DNA of 64,000 bases. Origin: Escallonia rubra (taxonomy: Eukaryota > Streptophyta > Magnoliopsida > Escalloniales > Escalloniaceae). The notes beneath the pieces were generated by a model that was given only the letters and a program-made list of their open reading frames with translations, was not told the origin of the DNA and did no database searches. Within the stretch, counting starts at the first letter, position 1, and each line of letters starts with the position of its first letter. The translations under genes and the position numbers were made by a program. Where the stretch lies: the NCBI GenBank assembly GCA_033065855.1, contig JAVXUO010002842.1:558001-622000 (forward strand), given 5' to 3'. Shown piece by piece: positions 12,187 through 23,929 of the stretch.

Positions 12187-13654
12187 TAGAGATGTCAAAG
12201 GGCCAGGCTTGGGCCGGCCCAGCCCGGGCCCAGAGGGCCAAAAAATGGGCCAAGCCATTTAGGCTTCGGGCCTTGGAAACCGGGCCGGGCCCAAATCTAG
12301 GAAATAGAGGCCCTGTCCAGTCCCAAGCCCTAGGCCCTAACTTTAGGGTTTTTTTTAATTTCATTTTTTGTGTTGTGAAAATATTAATTCACGAAATAAA
12401 TGCAATTGATAGGCCCTAAACCATTCAATATCTCTCTCATTTACGGCATAATTAAGTTCTGGATTGCTTATCTCAGATATTTACGTATAACCATTTCAGA
12501 AAGATCAATTAACAATGTATGTAGAAGTATTCTCTCGTTTACCTCAGGTGTTGGAGCTATTTTCACTGCAGTTGAATGGATATGGAGAAGTATTCTCTCG
12601 TTTACCTCATGTGTTGGAGCTATTTTCCGCTGCCCGTTAAGTCAACATATCCATTCAACTGCAGTGAACAAACTGTGCGTAAAATTTGACTACAGACAAC
12701 AAATGTATCCAAAAGAAGTCACTTCTTTGCTAATCTTTTAATATATCTGATACTCAAAAACATTTTAGGCAAGCAATTGTCATTGTTTCAAAGCACAAAT
12801 ACATAAGTCGAATATAAAAATAAAACAAGGAAAATTTGTCACTTAGATATGCTATCAGAAAGGCATTATTAGCTATGTTATCAGAAGGGCATATTAGAAT
12901 AAGAAAATGAGCTTCTTTTAACTAGTGATTTTTACATGCTTCTTAACAGGCATTATGCTACTACATGGGAGGCATAAACTGACATCCTAATTCGGCATTA
13001 AATGTAAACCACCTATGCATATGGATATCATAACTCTGCACATAAAACCAACTAGATAAGGAGCTCATAGGTCATAAGTCCTTGTCTTCCCCTTCCCAGA
13101 GCTCCAATATTGAAGTGCACATGTGAGTTAAAAGTAGAAGGGAAAGAAGAAAATTAAATAAGAAAAAGAAAAACAGGTGCATTGAGCAGAAGCTTACCTG
13201 GAATGGAGGTTGGGTCATCCTCCCCTTTGAATATTACCCATCTTTTCTCTTTCACTGGTACATTACAAGATACAACATGAGAAAGAATTCCACGGCTTCT
13301 CTACTATGCAATGGTATGCAAATGCATCAAAACTCAGCAAAACGTAAAATGGAGAATGTAATAGCTTTGTTTAGGTAGAGAGAGAATGAGGCGCGAGAAA
13401 GAAGAAGATAGAAAAAAAATTAACTCAAAATGTTTTAAGGCCAGATTTAGGGCCAAAGGGTCGGGCCAGAATAGGGCCAAAAAGAGGGCCAGAGCCGGCC
13501 CAGGGGCCGGGCCTGACCCAAGCCTTTTTAGGGCCGGGCCGGGCCAAATTTGGAAAATATTAGGCCTGGCCCAAGGCCCTCAGGTTAGGGCCAGCACTAT
13601 TCATCTTTAGGGCCGGGCCAGCCCGCGAGGGGCCTAGCCCTTTTGACATCTCTA
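12187..13654. mobile_element. Non-autonomous hAT-like element II, about 1.47 kb
   Basis: The ends are TAGAGATGTCAAAGGGCC on the left and TAGAGATGTCAAAAGGGC on the right, read on the - strand. An exact 8-bp duplication GAGAAACT flanks it (12,179-12,186 and 13,655-13,662). Both ends carry about 200 bp of GGCCC-rich subterminal sequence. It belongs to the same family as the element at 6,318-10,737 but lies in opposite orientation, with matching AT-rich sequence beyond each subterminal block. The open frames in the GGCCC-rich ends are compositional artefacts. Confidence 0.88.
12523..12666. repeat. Short tandem duplication with a perfect 21-bp inverted repeat
   Basis: A unit of about 63 bp, starting AGAAGTATTCTCTCG, occurs twice (12,523 and 12,586). 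Separately, the 21 bases at 12,564-12,584 are repeated exactly in inverted form at 12,646-12,666, giving a potential stem with a 61-base loop. Both lie within hAT-like element II. Confidence 0.8.
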
Positions 13655-13662
13655 GAGAAACT

Positions 13663-14340
13663 CCAATACCTAGCCAAAGCCCACCAGACGATGAAGTGCT
13701 TCGACAACTGAAGAAAACTCAAGCCAATATTTTCTCTTTGGGGATTGTTATCCGCCTCCTACTATATACAGGCTCTGATCAAGCAGCTCAGCAAAGCGCA
13801 AGTCTCTATACAAACCCAACCTGAAGAGTTAACTCATGTACTCGGGGCCATTCACTATGAAAATGTTCTTTCATTTTCAGAAGCCGATCTACCAAAGACA
13901 GGATCAAGCCACAATGACCCACTTCACATCAACATGCAGGCTCTCGACAAGAGAATTCCTTTAATCCTTGTTGATAATGGTGTACTCTTAATGTTTTTTT
14001 CCTTTGCGTACTGTTAAAGCTCTTAAATCAGAGTTCACTCCTCATAGCCAAGCAGTAAGGGCTTACGACAACACCAGGTAAGAGGTCATTGGTATGGTTA
14101 AGCTTCTATGTCAGTCTGAGTAGCTAATTTTGAAGTAGAATTCTAGGTGCTAGATATTCCCGCCACCTTCAATCTCTTGCTTGAAAGGCCTTGGATTCAT
14201 TTGGTTGAGCGATACCTTCCACTCTGCACCAGAAGGTCAAGTTCGTACTTGACAAATCTTTTTTCACAATCATGGGAGATCCCCAGCTATCACAGATTTC
14301 TCAAAAAGGTGGGACGTGCGTGTAAGCCATAATTTTGGTA
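13663..14340 (+). pseudogene. Aspartic-protease relic of a Tat-lineage Ty3/gypsy element
   Basis: Spread over two frames, the + strand shows the Tat-type region around the retroviral-like protease. It has LKKTQANIF near 13,710, then ALIKQLSKAQV, then PLILVDNGVL (the D-N-G version of the protease active-site loop), RAYDNTR and LDIPATFNLLLERPWIH near 14,150-14,200. The intact family cleaves its own Gag-Pol. Frameshifts and stops, for example after the active-site region and in the RAYDNTR stretch, show that it is dead. A hAT-like element inserted immediately upstream of it. Confidence 0.7.
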
Positions 14341-16016
14341 GCGATTGTTATGGAATGTTAAAATAGTGTAGTGGGAAGGTTTTGGATTTGAGATGTCTCA
14401 GAAAAATATCTAAATAACATCGGATGGTTCGATTGTTATAAGTTCATGGATTTTGCTTACCATGAAACAATTTTTTTCTTAATCGATTGTTATGTCCAAT
14501 ATCTAACTGAGGAAAGTTAGATTTCGAGTCCTTGCCAACTGGATTAAACGTTGACATGATGTGCAGTTCTGTTATACGTGGTTACTTTTGCTTCTATAGT
14601 AATGATTATCCCGAGATGGAATTCTGAGCCCAAGTCAGTGGAGCCAAATGTTGACCATGGCATATCATATGAGTTTTTCTCAGGTTGAACATTTCACATG
14701 ATAATTTTAATGCTAAACGATTAGTATGCCCCCGATACTGTTTTACTTATTTGCTTTATTACACTTCGAGCTTTTATGTTTTTAGGGAATAAAATTTCCT
14801 TTTTTGCCTTAAGAAATGCTTATTTATGCATTCATATTATCTTCCAATAAGGTTGATATCAGCTAGTTGGGTCATTGATTACTTACTGAGTACGAGAAAG
14901 CACATTTGTTACTTGACATTTCAGGTTTAAAAGTAAGGTGATTGTGACGACCGTGGGCTTGAAATTTTTGAAGTGGACCGTTAGAGACTGCGTTAGTTGA
15001 CTTTGAGTTCTATCGTAAGTGTCATTGTCAAAAGGATTATAATGCAACTCGAATTCCAGTTTTGGTCGTAGTTTTAGTTTCCACTCTCGTTGGTATTGGA
15101 TTTTAGTGAATGACGCCTAATAGTGCCTATGAGAAATTGTCAATTGGACCTGTTGCGGCTCACACCTGACTCATAGGCCCAATCATGGATATGGGTCGTG
15201 ACAGGTTAGACGGGTTACTGGTCAAATGACCTGATTTTTAGCGGGTTAGCATTTGTAAATCCAGGCCCAGCCCATTTAGGCCGGGTTCATTAACATGTCA
15301 CCCAGTTAAAACCATCCAAAATCTGAAAGTCAAAAAATGAAATGGTGAAAATGTGCATAAACCCCATATAAATTCATTCTCAAATCTGAATTTTAAAAAG
15401 GAATTTTAAAAACTTAACTCAAAACCTAATCCTTTAATTCGTGTAGTAGAAATTAAAATGACGTTTGTTGTAAATGAATCGTAAGCTAGTAAAGTTTCAC
15501 GGTTTGATATAATGAAGCTATAGTATAATGTACACCGGTGAGGGGGGGGGGGGGAGAGCAAAGCAAAATAGTAGAGCAACGATGAGGGGCGACGTAACTA
15601 GAATGCGATGGTGAGGTGCTGCAGTGACTGGATGGTGCGGCAAGTGACTAGTGGTGTTGTGTTTGTGGCTGCTAAGGAGAAAAGGTAAGACGAAATCTAA
15701 TTATTCCTATACGTATAGTAAAGCTGAAGTTGAGAGAATGTTGTCTAGTCACTGCTTACTTGGACACTCCCTTAACTTGCCGTGAGAACTTTTTAATTTT
15801 GAATTTTAAATCATTTTGAATTACTCAACTTTTTAATTATGATTCCTTTGTTGTCTCTCTCTCACCTATTCAATTTGATTTAAATTCATTTCTTTCTCTC
15901 CCAGTAATTATTAATTTGTCTTTCCATTCTCTTGTATGTGTTCTCTCCCCCCCCCCCCCTCAACACTTGTTTCTCTTTATTTTTTACATGAAAAATTACC
16001 TATTTAAAACTGTTAG
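14341..16016. other. Unassigned sequence with a possible 260-bp LTR-like repeat
   Basis: No gene is supported. A segment at about 14,943-15,203 starts TGTGACGACC and ends GGGTCGTGACA, an inverted-ended form typical of short LTRs, but no convincing target duplication flanks it. Homopolymer runs of G (about 15,541-15,554) and C (about 15,947-15,959) are present. The rest is AT-rich and unrecognised. Confidence 0.4.
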
Positions 16017-16254
16017 TGTTAGCCATAGGGTTGGATAACCTAGGCTTACATCTTGTTTTGATGATAACTACACATTGATTATGTTCTAATGTGTGCTTTG
16101 AGTAGATTCTTAGTAGGTATATACATACACACTCATGAAGACACACTTGAGAAGTTGGATAGATGGATTAAAGACAAAGAAGCTTAAAGCTATAGTGGAC
16201 ATGCTATGGAAGTTTCATCAAGTCCAATGTCAAAGAGCAAGAAAGAATGCATAG

Positions 16255-16718
16255 TGTCCCGCAATTTTTATTATGGAGGCTAACTTTAGAAGTAACGCCA
16301 AGCAGGCACCTAATGGACGCTTACGAGGTGATGAATGGGCAAGGTCTCCAGAATGTTCTATACTCTTCTTGTACATAAGAGATAGTTCTAGAGAGGATTC
16401 TAGAATAGTAGAGAACCTTGTACATATCTAGAGAATTCTAGAAGCGGAATAGGATCCGTAGGATGGAACGAATCTCCACCGTCCGATGAGGAGGTGGACT
16501 AGTATAAATAGCAGAGGCCTCACTTAGCCAAAGCACTCAAGTATTCTTGTACACAAGCAATACAAGCATACATTCTCCCAAAACTCCCTTGTGTTCTTCT
16601 TTGTGCTTTTGCTTCTAGCATCGCCCAGCCCGAGTGAAAGGCTGACTTAGCATGAGCAAGGGGCTTGTTCGTTAAGTTCCGCATGGTTCGACTAAGGGGA
16701 AAAGTTCGTCCCATGACA
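16255..16718 (+). repeat. 5' LTR of the chromovirus element, 464 bp
   Basis: It starts TGTCCC and ends ATGACA. A TATA box, TATAAATA, lies at 16,503-16,510. It matches the 3' LTR over its full length with roughly twenty differences by eye, which suggests an old insertion. Confidence 0.92.
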
Positions 16719-16720
16719 GG

Positions 16721-16732
16721 TGGTATCAGAGC
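16721..16732 (+). other. Primer-binding site, initiator-Met tRNA type
   Basis: TGGTATCAGAGC begins two bases after the 5' LTR. It is the standard plant retrotransposon site complementary to the 3' end of initiator methionine tRNA, which primes minus-strand DNA synthesis. Confidence 0.92.
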
Positions 16733-16768
16733 TTGGTTACGAGGGGTCGTGCCAAGTAAGGAGCAACA

Positions 16769-18415
16769 ATGGCAGGCAAGGATACTAACGTTAGAGCATC
16801 TGGAGTTGCCGAGGAGAATGTCGTTGTGGAACGTGGGCGAGATCCACTACCACCCACCGGTGGGAAGATAGGTGGTCGTGGCCAAAGCAAGTCAAGAGAT
16901 GCGATCGCTTCTTTGGACGGTCGCACTTGTGTCTTGGAGGAAGCCATGGGCGATGTAAAAGACCGCTTGGGCTTCGTCGAGCAAAACCTCCAAACTTTGG
17001 AGGATCATGTGTTAGAGGAGCTCGAGTCGCTCAAGAAGGCCGTTATAAGCCAAGATGAGCTGCGCACTCGATTCATGGAGTTGTTCGCGAATCTTCAAGA
17101 ACAACTCGACGTGGTTAAAGTTGGCGTGGAGGAGACGAGGCAAGAAACGACCATGTGCAAGAGGGCCATTGCGGGTGGAGCCATCATCACTCCTATTCCA
17201 AGGGTGGACGCGCCAAAGCCGAAGGAATTTGGCAGCAAGCAAGATGCGAAGGAGCTAGACAACTTCATATGGCATATGGAGCGCTACTTCGAAGGTGCTA
17301 GCATCACGAATGGAAAGGCTAAGGTAAGGACTACCACCCTCTATCTCTCCGACACGACTACTCTATGGTGGCGTAGAAAACACAATGATATTGAGAAGGG
17401 TCTATGCACCATAGACACTTTGGATGTGTTTAAGAAAGAGATAAAGAGGCAGTTTTACCCCGAGAATGTTACCTACAAAGCGAGGAAGAAATTAAGGGAA
17501 TTGAAGCACAAGAGTAGCATTAGTGATTGCGTGAAGGAGTTCACTACTCTCATACTCCACATTCCCAACATGACGGAAGAGGACCTCCTCTTCAACTTCA
17601 TTGACGGCCTCCAAAATTGGGCTAAGTAAGAACTTCAACGCCTAGGCGTGAAGGATATTGACGAGGCCATAGCGGTGGCGGAGTCGTTAATGGAGTATGT
17701 AAGGGTGGGGGACTCTTCGAAAGGAAAGAATGCACAAGTCCCTTCAAAGGGTAACCACGCCAAAGGTGGCGGAGACAAACCCAAGGCATGGAACAAGGGG
17801 AATAACCAAGCTGGCACCAACAAGTCCGAGGGCCATGGCAAGCTAGAGGAGAAGCGAGCCAAAAGCAAACCCAAGGATGGATGTTTCTTTTGCGGAGGGC
17901 TGCATTGGACAAGAGATTGCCCACGACAAGGCAAGCTAATTGCCTTGGTTAAGGAAAATGAGGAGCCCGAGAATCAAGCTATGCACATGGGCTCGCACCA
18001 AATCCTCAATGCCTTACATGCCAAAGCGGCGGCGAAGGTCCCGACGGGTGAGGGACAAACTTCTACAAGCAAGGGGTTGCTCTATGTGGAGGCTAAGTTG
18101 AATGGGAAGCCCACACAAGTGATGGTTGATACGAGGGCAACCCACAACTTCGTGACTATGGAAGAGGCCAAGCGGCTAGGCCTCAAAGTGGTTGGCGGCG
18201 GAGGATGGCTAAAGTTCGTCAACACCAACGCAAAGCCTCTACAAGGCACGGCACGACAAGTGGAGATGTGCCTTGGTTCGTGGATGGGCTTAGTGGATTT
18301 CTCGGTGGCCCTGATGAATGACTTCAAGGTTGTGATAGGCCTTGATTTCTTGCGACAAGTAAATGTTTTGGTGCGCCTTACAGCAATGCGGTGCATATCA
18401 TGGAGAGATGAGCGT
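16769..18415 (+). pseudogene. gag-protease region of the chromovirus element
   Basis: The ATG at 16,769 opens a Gag of about 400 codons. It has a coiled-coil-rich N-terminus, then the conserved capsid core (TTLYLSDTTTLWWRRK, FKKEIKRQFYP, LRELKHKSSISDCVKEF) and a CX2CX3HX4C zinc knuckle (CFFCGGLHWTRDC, about 17,881-17,919). A TAA at 17,627-17,629 interrupts the frame. The aspartic protease follows in the same frame, but its active-site loop reads D-T-R (in VDTRATHNF, about 18,125-18,151) where the family has D-T-G, so it would probably be inactive. Beyond IGLDFL the frame is lost, and pol continues in another frame from about 18,421. Confidence 0.85.
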
Positions 18416-18420
18416 CATAT

Positions 18421-19935
18421 GTGGTGCCTATGTCCGTGGGGGCTTCTAGCGCCAAGACCTTTGCATCCATGCAGCTGTCGGCGATGCAAATTGTGAAGGG
18501 AGTCAAGAAAGAGGAGGCAACCTACTTGGCGGCCTTAAAGATGGAAGACCATGTGGGGGAATCAACCGAGCCACTACCGAGGGAAATTGTAGGAGTCCTT
18601 GAGGCAAACAAGGACGTGATGCCGCCCGAGTTACCAAAGCGGCTTCCACCTATGAAGGAGGTGGATCATCAAATCGAGCTTGAGCTAGGGGCCAAGCCAC
18701 CATCAATGGCACCTTATAGAATGGCACCGCCAAAGTAGGAGGAATTACGGAGACAACTGACCGAGCTAAAGGAGGCGAGGTATATCCAACCTTCCAAAGC
18801 ACCGTATGGAGCGCCAGTGTTATTCCAAAAGAAGCACGATGGTTTGTTGCAGATGTGTATCGACTATCGAGCTCTTAACAAGGTGACAGTCAAGAACAAG
18901 TACCCGATTCCATTGATCGTGGATCTCTTTGACTAACTTGGGAGGGCCAAGTTCTTCACCAAATTGGATCTTAGGTCAGGGTATTATCAAGTTTGCATTG
19001 CCGAAGGAGATGAGCCCAAGACCACATGTGTAACAAGATATAGAGCGTTCGAGTTATTGGTCATGCCGTTCGGTTTGACCAACGCCCCAGCCACATTTTG
19101 CACGCTCATGAACAAGATATTCCATTGTTACTTTGATCGGTTCGTGGTGGTCTATCTTGATGACATTTTGGTATATAGTGATACCTTGGAGAAGCACGTG
19201 GACATTCTCAAGACAGTGTTCAAGGTATTGCAGGAGAACGAGCTATATATCAAGCGGGAGAAGTGCTCGTTCGCCAAGAACGAGGTGCACTTCCTTGGTC
19301 ACATAATCAAGGGAGGAACGCCTTGGATGGGCAAAGAAAAGGCGAGGGCAATCAAGGAGTGGGAGGCGCCCACAAAGGTCTCTGAGCTACGATCATTTCT
19401 TGGCCTAGCTAACAATTATCGACGGTTTATCAAGGTCTATTCAGCAAAAGTAACCCCATTAACAGATCTACTCAAGAAGGGAAAGACATGGGAATAGTCC
19501 AAGAGGTGCCAAACTGCCTTCGAGGGGTTAAAGGAGGCAGTGACGGAAGAGCCCGTTCTAGCTCTTCCTGATCACTCAAAAGTGTTCGAGATGCAAACAG
19601 ATGTGTCCGACTTCGCTATTGGAGGTGTGTTAATGCAAGAAGGGCATCCAATAGCGTTTGAGAGCCGTAAGCTAAATGACACCGAACGGAGGTACATGGT
19701 GTAAGAGAAGGATATGACCGCGGTGGTTCATTGCCTACACACGTGGAGGCACCACCTATTGGGGAGTCGGTTCTTGATCAAAACCGACAACATTGCTACT
19801 AGCTACTTCCAGTCACAAAAGAAGTTGAGTCCGAAGCAAGCTAGATGGCAAGATTTCTTGGCCGAGTTCGACTATGTGATGGAGTACAAGTCGGGCAAGG
19901 CCAACTTGGTAGCGGATGACTTAAGTCGGAAGGCG
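18421..19935 (+). pseudogene. Reverse transcriptase-RNase H region of the chromovirus element
   Basis: Frame 1 carries the protease-RT linker, then RT. The RT blocks are [44 protein letters not shown] and the catalytic YLDDILVYS (about 19,153-19,179), followed by the connection region FLGHIIKGG. The Ty3-type RNase H follows with TDVSDFAIGGVL, the LIKTDN motif and a DLSRKAEL tail. Together they would copy element RNA into DNA. In-frame stops lie at 18,736 (TAG), 18,934 (TAA), 19,495 (TAG) and 19,702 (TAA). All the disabling changes look like simple base transitions. Confidence 0.87.
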
Positions 19936-21420
19936 GAATTGGCGACTATGTCAAAGGCTAAGGGAGACATCCCAGAGAGAATCAAGGAAGGCATGGAGCA
20001 TGATCCCTTAGCAAAAGAACTTCTCAAGCTTGCGGAGAGTGGGCAAACCCAACGGTTTTGGGTGGAGGACGACCTTCTCAATACGAAGGGCCGAGGGGTG
20101 TATGTTCCTAAGTGGAACAACGTGAGAAAGATGATCATCCGAGATTGTCACGACACTCCATGGGCAGGCCATCAGGGGCAACGACTGACATACGCCTTGG
20201 TGGATGCGTCATACTATTGGCCCCAAATGAAGGATGATGTGGAGGCCTATGTGAGGACTTGTCTTGTGTGCCAACAAGACAAGGTGGAGAACCAACTACC
20301 GGTGGGATTACTCGAGCCTTTGCTTATCCCCGCACATCCATGGGAGAGTGTAAGCATGGATTTCATCACATGCTTGCCAAGATCAGAAGGATGCGACTCT
20401 ATTATGGTAGTTGTAGATCGGTTAAGTATGCGACATTCGTAGCATCCCCAGCCGACTGCACAGCGGAAGAAGTAGCCCGGTTATTCTTAAGGCATGTGGT
20501 GAAGTATTGGGGGCTACCAAAGATCATAGTGAGCGACCGAGATCCAAGGTTTACGGGCAAGTTTTGGACGGAGTTGTTCAAACTCTTTGGTTCGGAGCTG
20601 CACTTTTCGACGAGCTTTCACCCCCAAACAGATGGACAGACAGAACGGGTGAACGCTCTACTAGAGTGTTACTTGCAGCACTTTGTTAGTGCCAACCAGA
20701 CGGATTGGACGAGACTCTTGGACATGGCGCAATTTTTGTACAACTTGATGAAAAGTGAAGCCACAAACCAAAGTCCGTTTTAGATTACCATAGGGCAACA
20801 ACCACTCACTCCCCTCGCATTGGAGGGTGACTACAAAGGGAGAAGCCCATTGGCAGTGCAAGTGGCAAGGTCGCGGAACGAGCAAGCGGATGTGGCATGC
20901 TCTTACCTCGACAAAACCACGCATAAAATGAAGAAGTGGGCAAACAATAGACGGCGGCCGAAGGAGTACAACCTTGAGGACATGGTAATGTTAAAGCTGT
21001 TTTCGCAACAATTTAAGTCCCTAAGGAAAGTACACAAAGGGCTAATTCGAAAGTACGAAGGACCCTTTCCCATCGTGGCAAAAGTTGGGAAAGTATCCTA
21101 TCGGTTGGAGTTGCAGCCAAGGCTGAAGATTCACCCAGTCTTCCATGTCAGTTCATTAAAACCTCACTATGTCGACAAGGAAGACCCAAGCCGTGGAGAG
21201 AGTCATAGGGCACCAACAGCCGTGGTGAAGTCCTATGACAAAGAGGTCGAGTACGTGCTTAGCGACAGGCTCGAACGAAGACGAGGAGTTCCACCAACGC
21301 GACACTAAGGGATTGCAGGAGAGGGAAGCTACATGGGAACGAGCAGATGATCTTTGGCAGTTCCAAGATATCGTGGACCGATACCGCGAAGAGGTTGGGA
21401 AAAGGGCGTCGCGAGATTAG
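19936..21420 (+). pseudogene. Integrase and chromodomain remnant of the chromovirus element
   Basis: An HHCC zinc-binding region (GHQGQRLTYA to CLVCQQDK, about 20,165-20,280) precedes the DDE core. The core has SMDFITCLP with the first Asp, VSDRDPRFTG with the second, and HPQTDGQTERVNALLE with the Glu. The intact protein joins element DNA to the chromosome. A small deletion near 20,425 shifts the frame, and a TAG at 20,781-20,783 breaks it again. After the IHPVFHVSSLKPH motif, a chromodomain-like end (EVEYVLSDR, then TWERADDLWQF) is present. About 10-15 residues between these two parts are lost, with a frame change near 21,300. Confidence 0.85.
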
Positions 21421-21431
21421 GTGGGGGAGAA
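21419..21431 (+). other. Polypurine tract of the chromovirus element
   Basis: AGGTGGGGGAGAA lies directly before the 3' LTR. It is the expected plus-strand priming site. Confidence 0.88.
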
Positions 21432-21894
21432 TGTCCCACAAATTTTATTATGGAGGCTAACTTTAGAAGTAACGCCACGCAGGCACCTAATGGACGCTTA
21501 CGAGGCGATGAATGGGCAAGGTCTCCAGAATGTTCTATACTCTTCTTGAACATAAGAGATAGTTCTAGAGAGGATTCTAGAATAATAGAGAACCTTGTAC
21601 ATATCTAGAGAATTTTAGAAGAGGAATAGGATCTGTAGGATGGAATGTATCTCCACCGTCCGTTGAGGAGGTGGACTGGTATAAATAGCCAAGGCCTCAC
21701 TTGGCCAAAGCACTCAAGTATTCTTGTACACAAGCATTACAAACATACATTCTCCCAAACTCCCTTGTGTTCTTCTTTGTGCTTTTGCTTCTAGCATCGC
21801 CCAGCCCGAGTGAAAGGCTGACTTAGGACGAGCAAGGGGCTTGTTCGCTAAGTGCCGCACCGTTCGACTAAGGGGAAAAATTCGTCCCGTGACA
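21432..21894 (+). repeat. 3' LTR of the chromovirus element, 463 bp
   Basis: It starts TGTCCC and ends GTGACA, and aligns with the 5' LTR from end to end. TATAAATAG is retained at about 21,680. Confidence 0.92.
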
Positions 21895-22239
21895 ATAGGC
21901 TAAGTTACTATTGATTATGGTTGAACTTTATTGTTATGTAACTAGTCTTGGTTTGATTCTTGGATTGATGACTATGAACTAAAATGACCTTAGGACACCT
22001 TGTGCATTGCATGTGAGTTCATAACCTTTCACATAAGTGTGTTTCTTGAAAATAAGTGAACTTTGAAGCTCACTCAGATTTTTTGAAGAATTTTTTTGGA
22101 GCTAAAATTTTCACATTTTGATAAAACATTTCATTAGCTTTCCAACGCAAAAAACGGCACCTCAATCCAATTTTTCTAGAGAAAGTTATGCCCAAAATAG
22201 GAAAGGGATTCTGTGAGGCAGCCAATAGGCAGAAGGGTA

Positions 22240-22382
22240 ATACAGTCGACTGCATTGAAATACGGTCGACTGCATTGGTCAAAAATCAGTTTCAACGGCT
22301 ATTTTCAAGGACAAGACTGCAACGGCTAGTTTAGTGGGAACCCAGTCGACTGCATTGGGAATACAGTCGACTGCAATGGTAG
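22240..22382. repeat. Cluster of TCGAC-centred palindromes in the copia LTR
   Basis: Four copies of a motif close to CAGTCGACTGCATTG lie in about 140 bp, two near 22,245-22,275 and two near 22,343-22,378. The core CAGTCGACTG is a perfect palindrome. Similar motifs fill the antisense copia LTR at about 57,190-57,540. Confidence 0.75.
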
Positions 22383-23269
22383 TTTTGCTCATATATTGCC
22401 TCTAACGGCTATATTCCATATCTTCTCTATATAAATGATTTCGGGCTTCATCACATTCTAAGCCTCCATTCATTAGAGAAACATCAAGGCTCATAGATTA
22501 AACTTGTCTCCCTACATCTTTATGATTTTACATCATTAAAGAGAGCATATTTGTGAGCAATTCTTTGATTGAGAGTGAGCATACTTCAAGTCATCAATTC
22601 TCTCATCTCTCTATTGTACTAGAGCTTTATTTGGACTAATTTCCTTTCAAGAGGATTTCTTTGTACATAATTGATCTTTGTAAAAGGATTGTGATCAAGG
22701 CTTGGGTTTTTCAAGTCTTGGGTGAGCTTTGTGGATTCAAGGCTTGTGCTTGGTGTGGGGATATCACCAAGTGTTGTAAGGGTTTTTTATCTTGACCCGG
22801 AAAAATATTGTTGCTAGTGGATTCTAGTGCTCTTGCAAGGGACTTCCTTGAAGAGGTGGATGTAGGCTTGAGGGTAGTTCAAGCCGCACCATTAAATCTT
22901 CTTGTCAAGTATCTTCAACTCAATCTCTTTACTTATTGCTCTTTAATTGTTTGCGATTGTTTAGTTAGTATCTTCATTGAAGTATTACTTAGTTTGATTG
23001 AGAATTATGATTTTGCTTAGTTTAAATTCCCCATTAATTTTTTTTCCCAACCTATTCAGGTCGCACCCCAGGGCCCACTAGGGGACCCATTTTGCGCGAC
23101 ACATCACGCATTCAACGATCAATTATTCAACGCTATCAACTGGTCAAATTGCATCTTTCATTGAACATTTACAAGCAATCCATGACAGCATATTTTTGTC
23201 GCCAACGTAGCGACGTCAGCGACACCAACACTTAGAAAATGTGTGTGCCTGAATTAAGCGTGCCTCACC

Positions 23270-23520
23270 CCAAGGGGGGTCGACCACCTTACCCCTCGAG
23301 GGGGGGGGGTCGGCCACCCCATGCACAAGGGGGTCGGCCACCTTGTTTGCACAAGGGGTCGGCCACCTTGTTTGCACAAGGGGTCGGCCACCTTGGGCAA
23401 GGGGGGTTGGCCACCTTACCTCGGGGAGAGGGGGTCAGCTATCCCATGAACAAGGGGGTCGGCCACCTTGGGCATGGGGGTCGTCCACCTCGCGCGTAAG
23501 GGGGTCGACCATCCTTGTCA
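23270..23520. repeat. GGTCGGCCACC tandem array in the 5' LTR
   Basis: Roughly ten imperfect units of 20-30 bp, built around GGGGTCGGCCACC, with long G runs between them. The 3' LTR has only about seven units (36,708-36,880). Confidence 0.85.
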
Positions 23521-23929
23521 CCGGGGGGGGGGGGCTGCTGAGTCCTCTGGCATCTCACTCAACGTGCTCTCTCTAATGCTCACCCATCAAACATGGCCAC
23601 ACGACACTCGTTGTCACCCGCGTACCATCGACGTGACGACAGTCACTCGCGGCCGCGCACTATTGTCCGGGCACAGTTTTCGTGCACTGTCGCCCGCGCT
23701 CTATCTCTAAAACTCCGACGCGCCCGTGCGCGTGCCACTTCCATGACGTCCCCCGGGTACCAGATATTGTCTCGTGACACTCGTTGCCACGCCCCGTGTG
23801 CCACTTTCATAACATGTGCCCCCGGCACCAAGTATCGTCTCGCGTCGGTCATCGCCACGACCACGCTCCACAATCAATGTCTCGTGCTGTAGACACCGCA
23901 CCCATGCGCCACAATCATATTACGTGCTT

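Larger units (their letters stand above)
16255..21894 (+). mobile_element. Ty3/gypsy chromovirus-type LTR retrotransposon, inactive
   Basis: This is a complete but dead 5.6-kb element in the order LTR, primer site, gag, protease, RT-RNase H, integrase with chromodomain remnant, polypurine tract, LTR. A 4-bp ATAG flanks it (16,251-16,254 and 21,895-21,898), probably an eroded 5-bp duplication. The chromodomain-like tail and the initiator-Met-type primer site fit chromoviruses; short LTRs suggest the Reina or a related clade, but I cannot fix the clade. At least six in-frame stops, two frameshifts and one altered protease active site rule out activity. It sits inside the copia solo LTR. Confidence 0.9.

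Noticed and set aside
14943..15203. Short solo LTR starting TGTGACGACC
   Set aside because: The ends look right, but no 4-6 bp duplication could be found. It is left as a possibility within the unassigned stretch.
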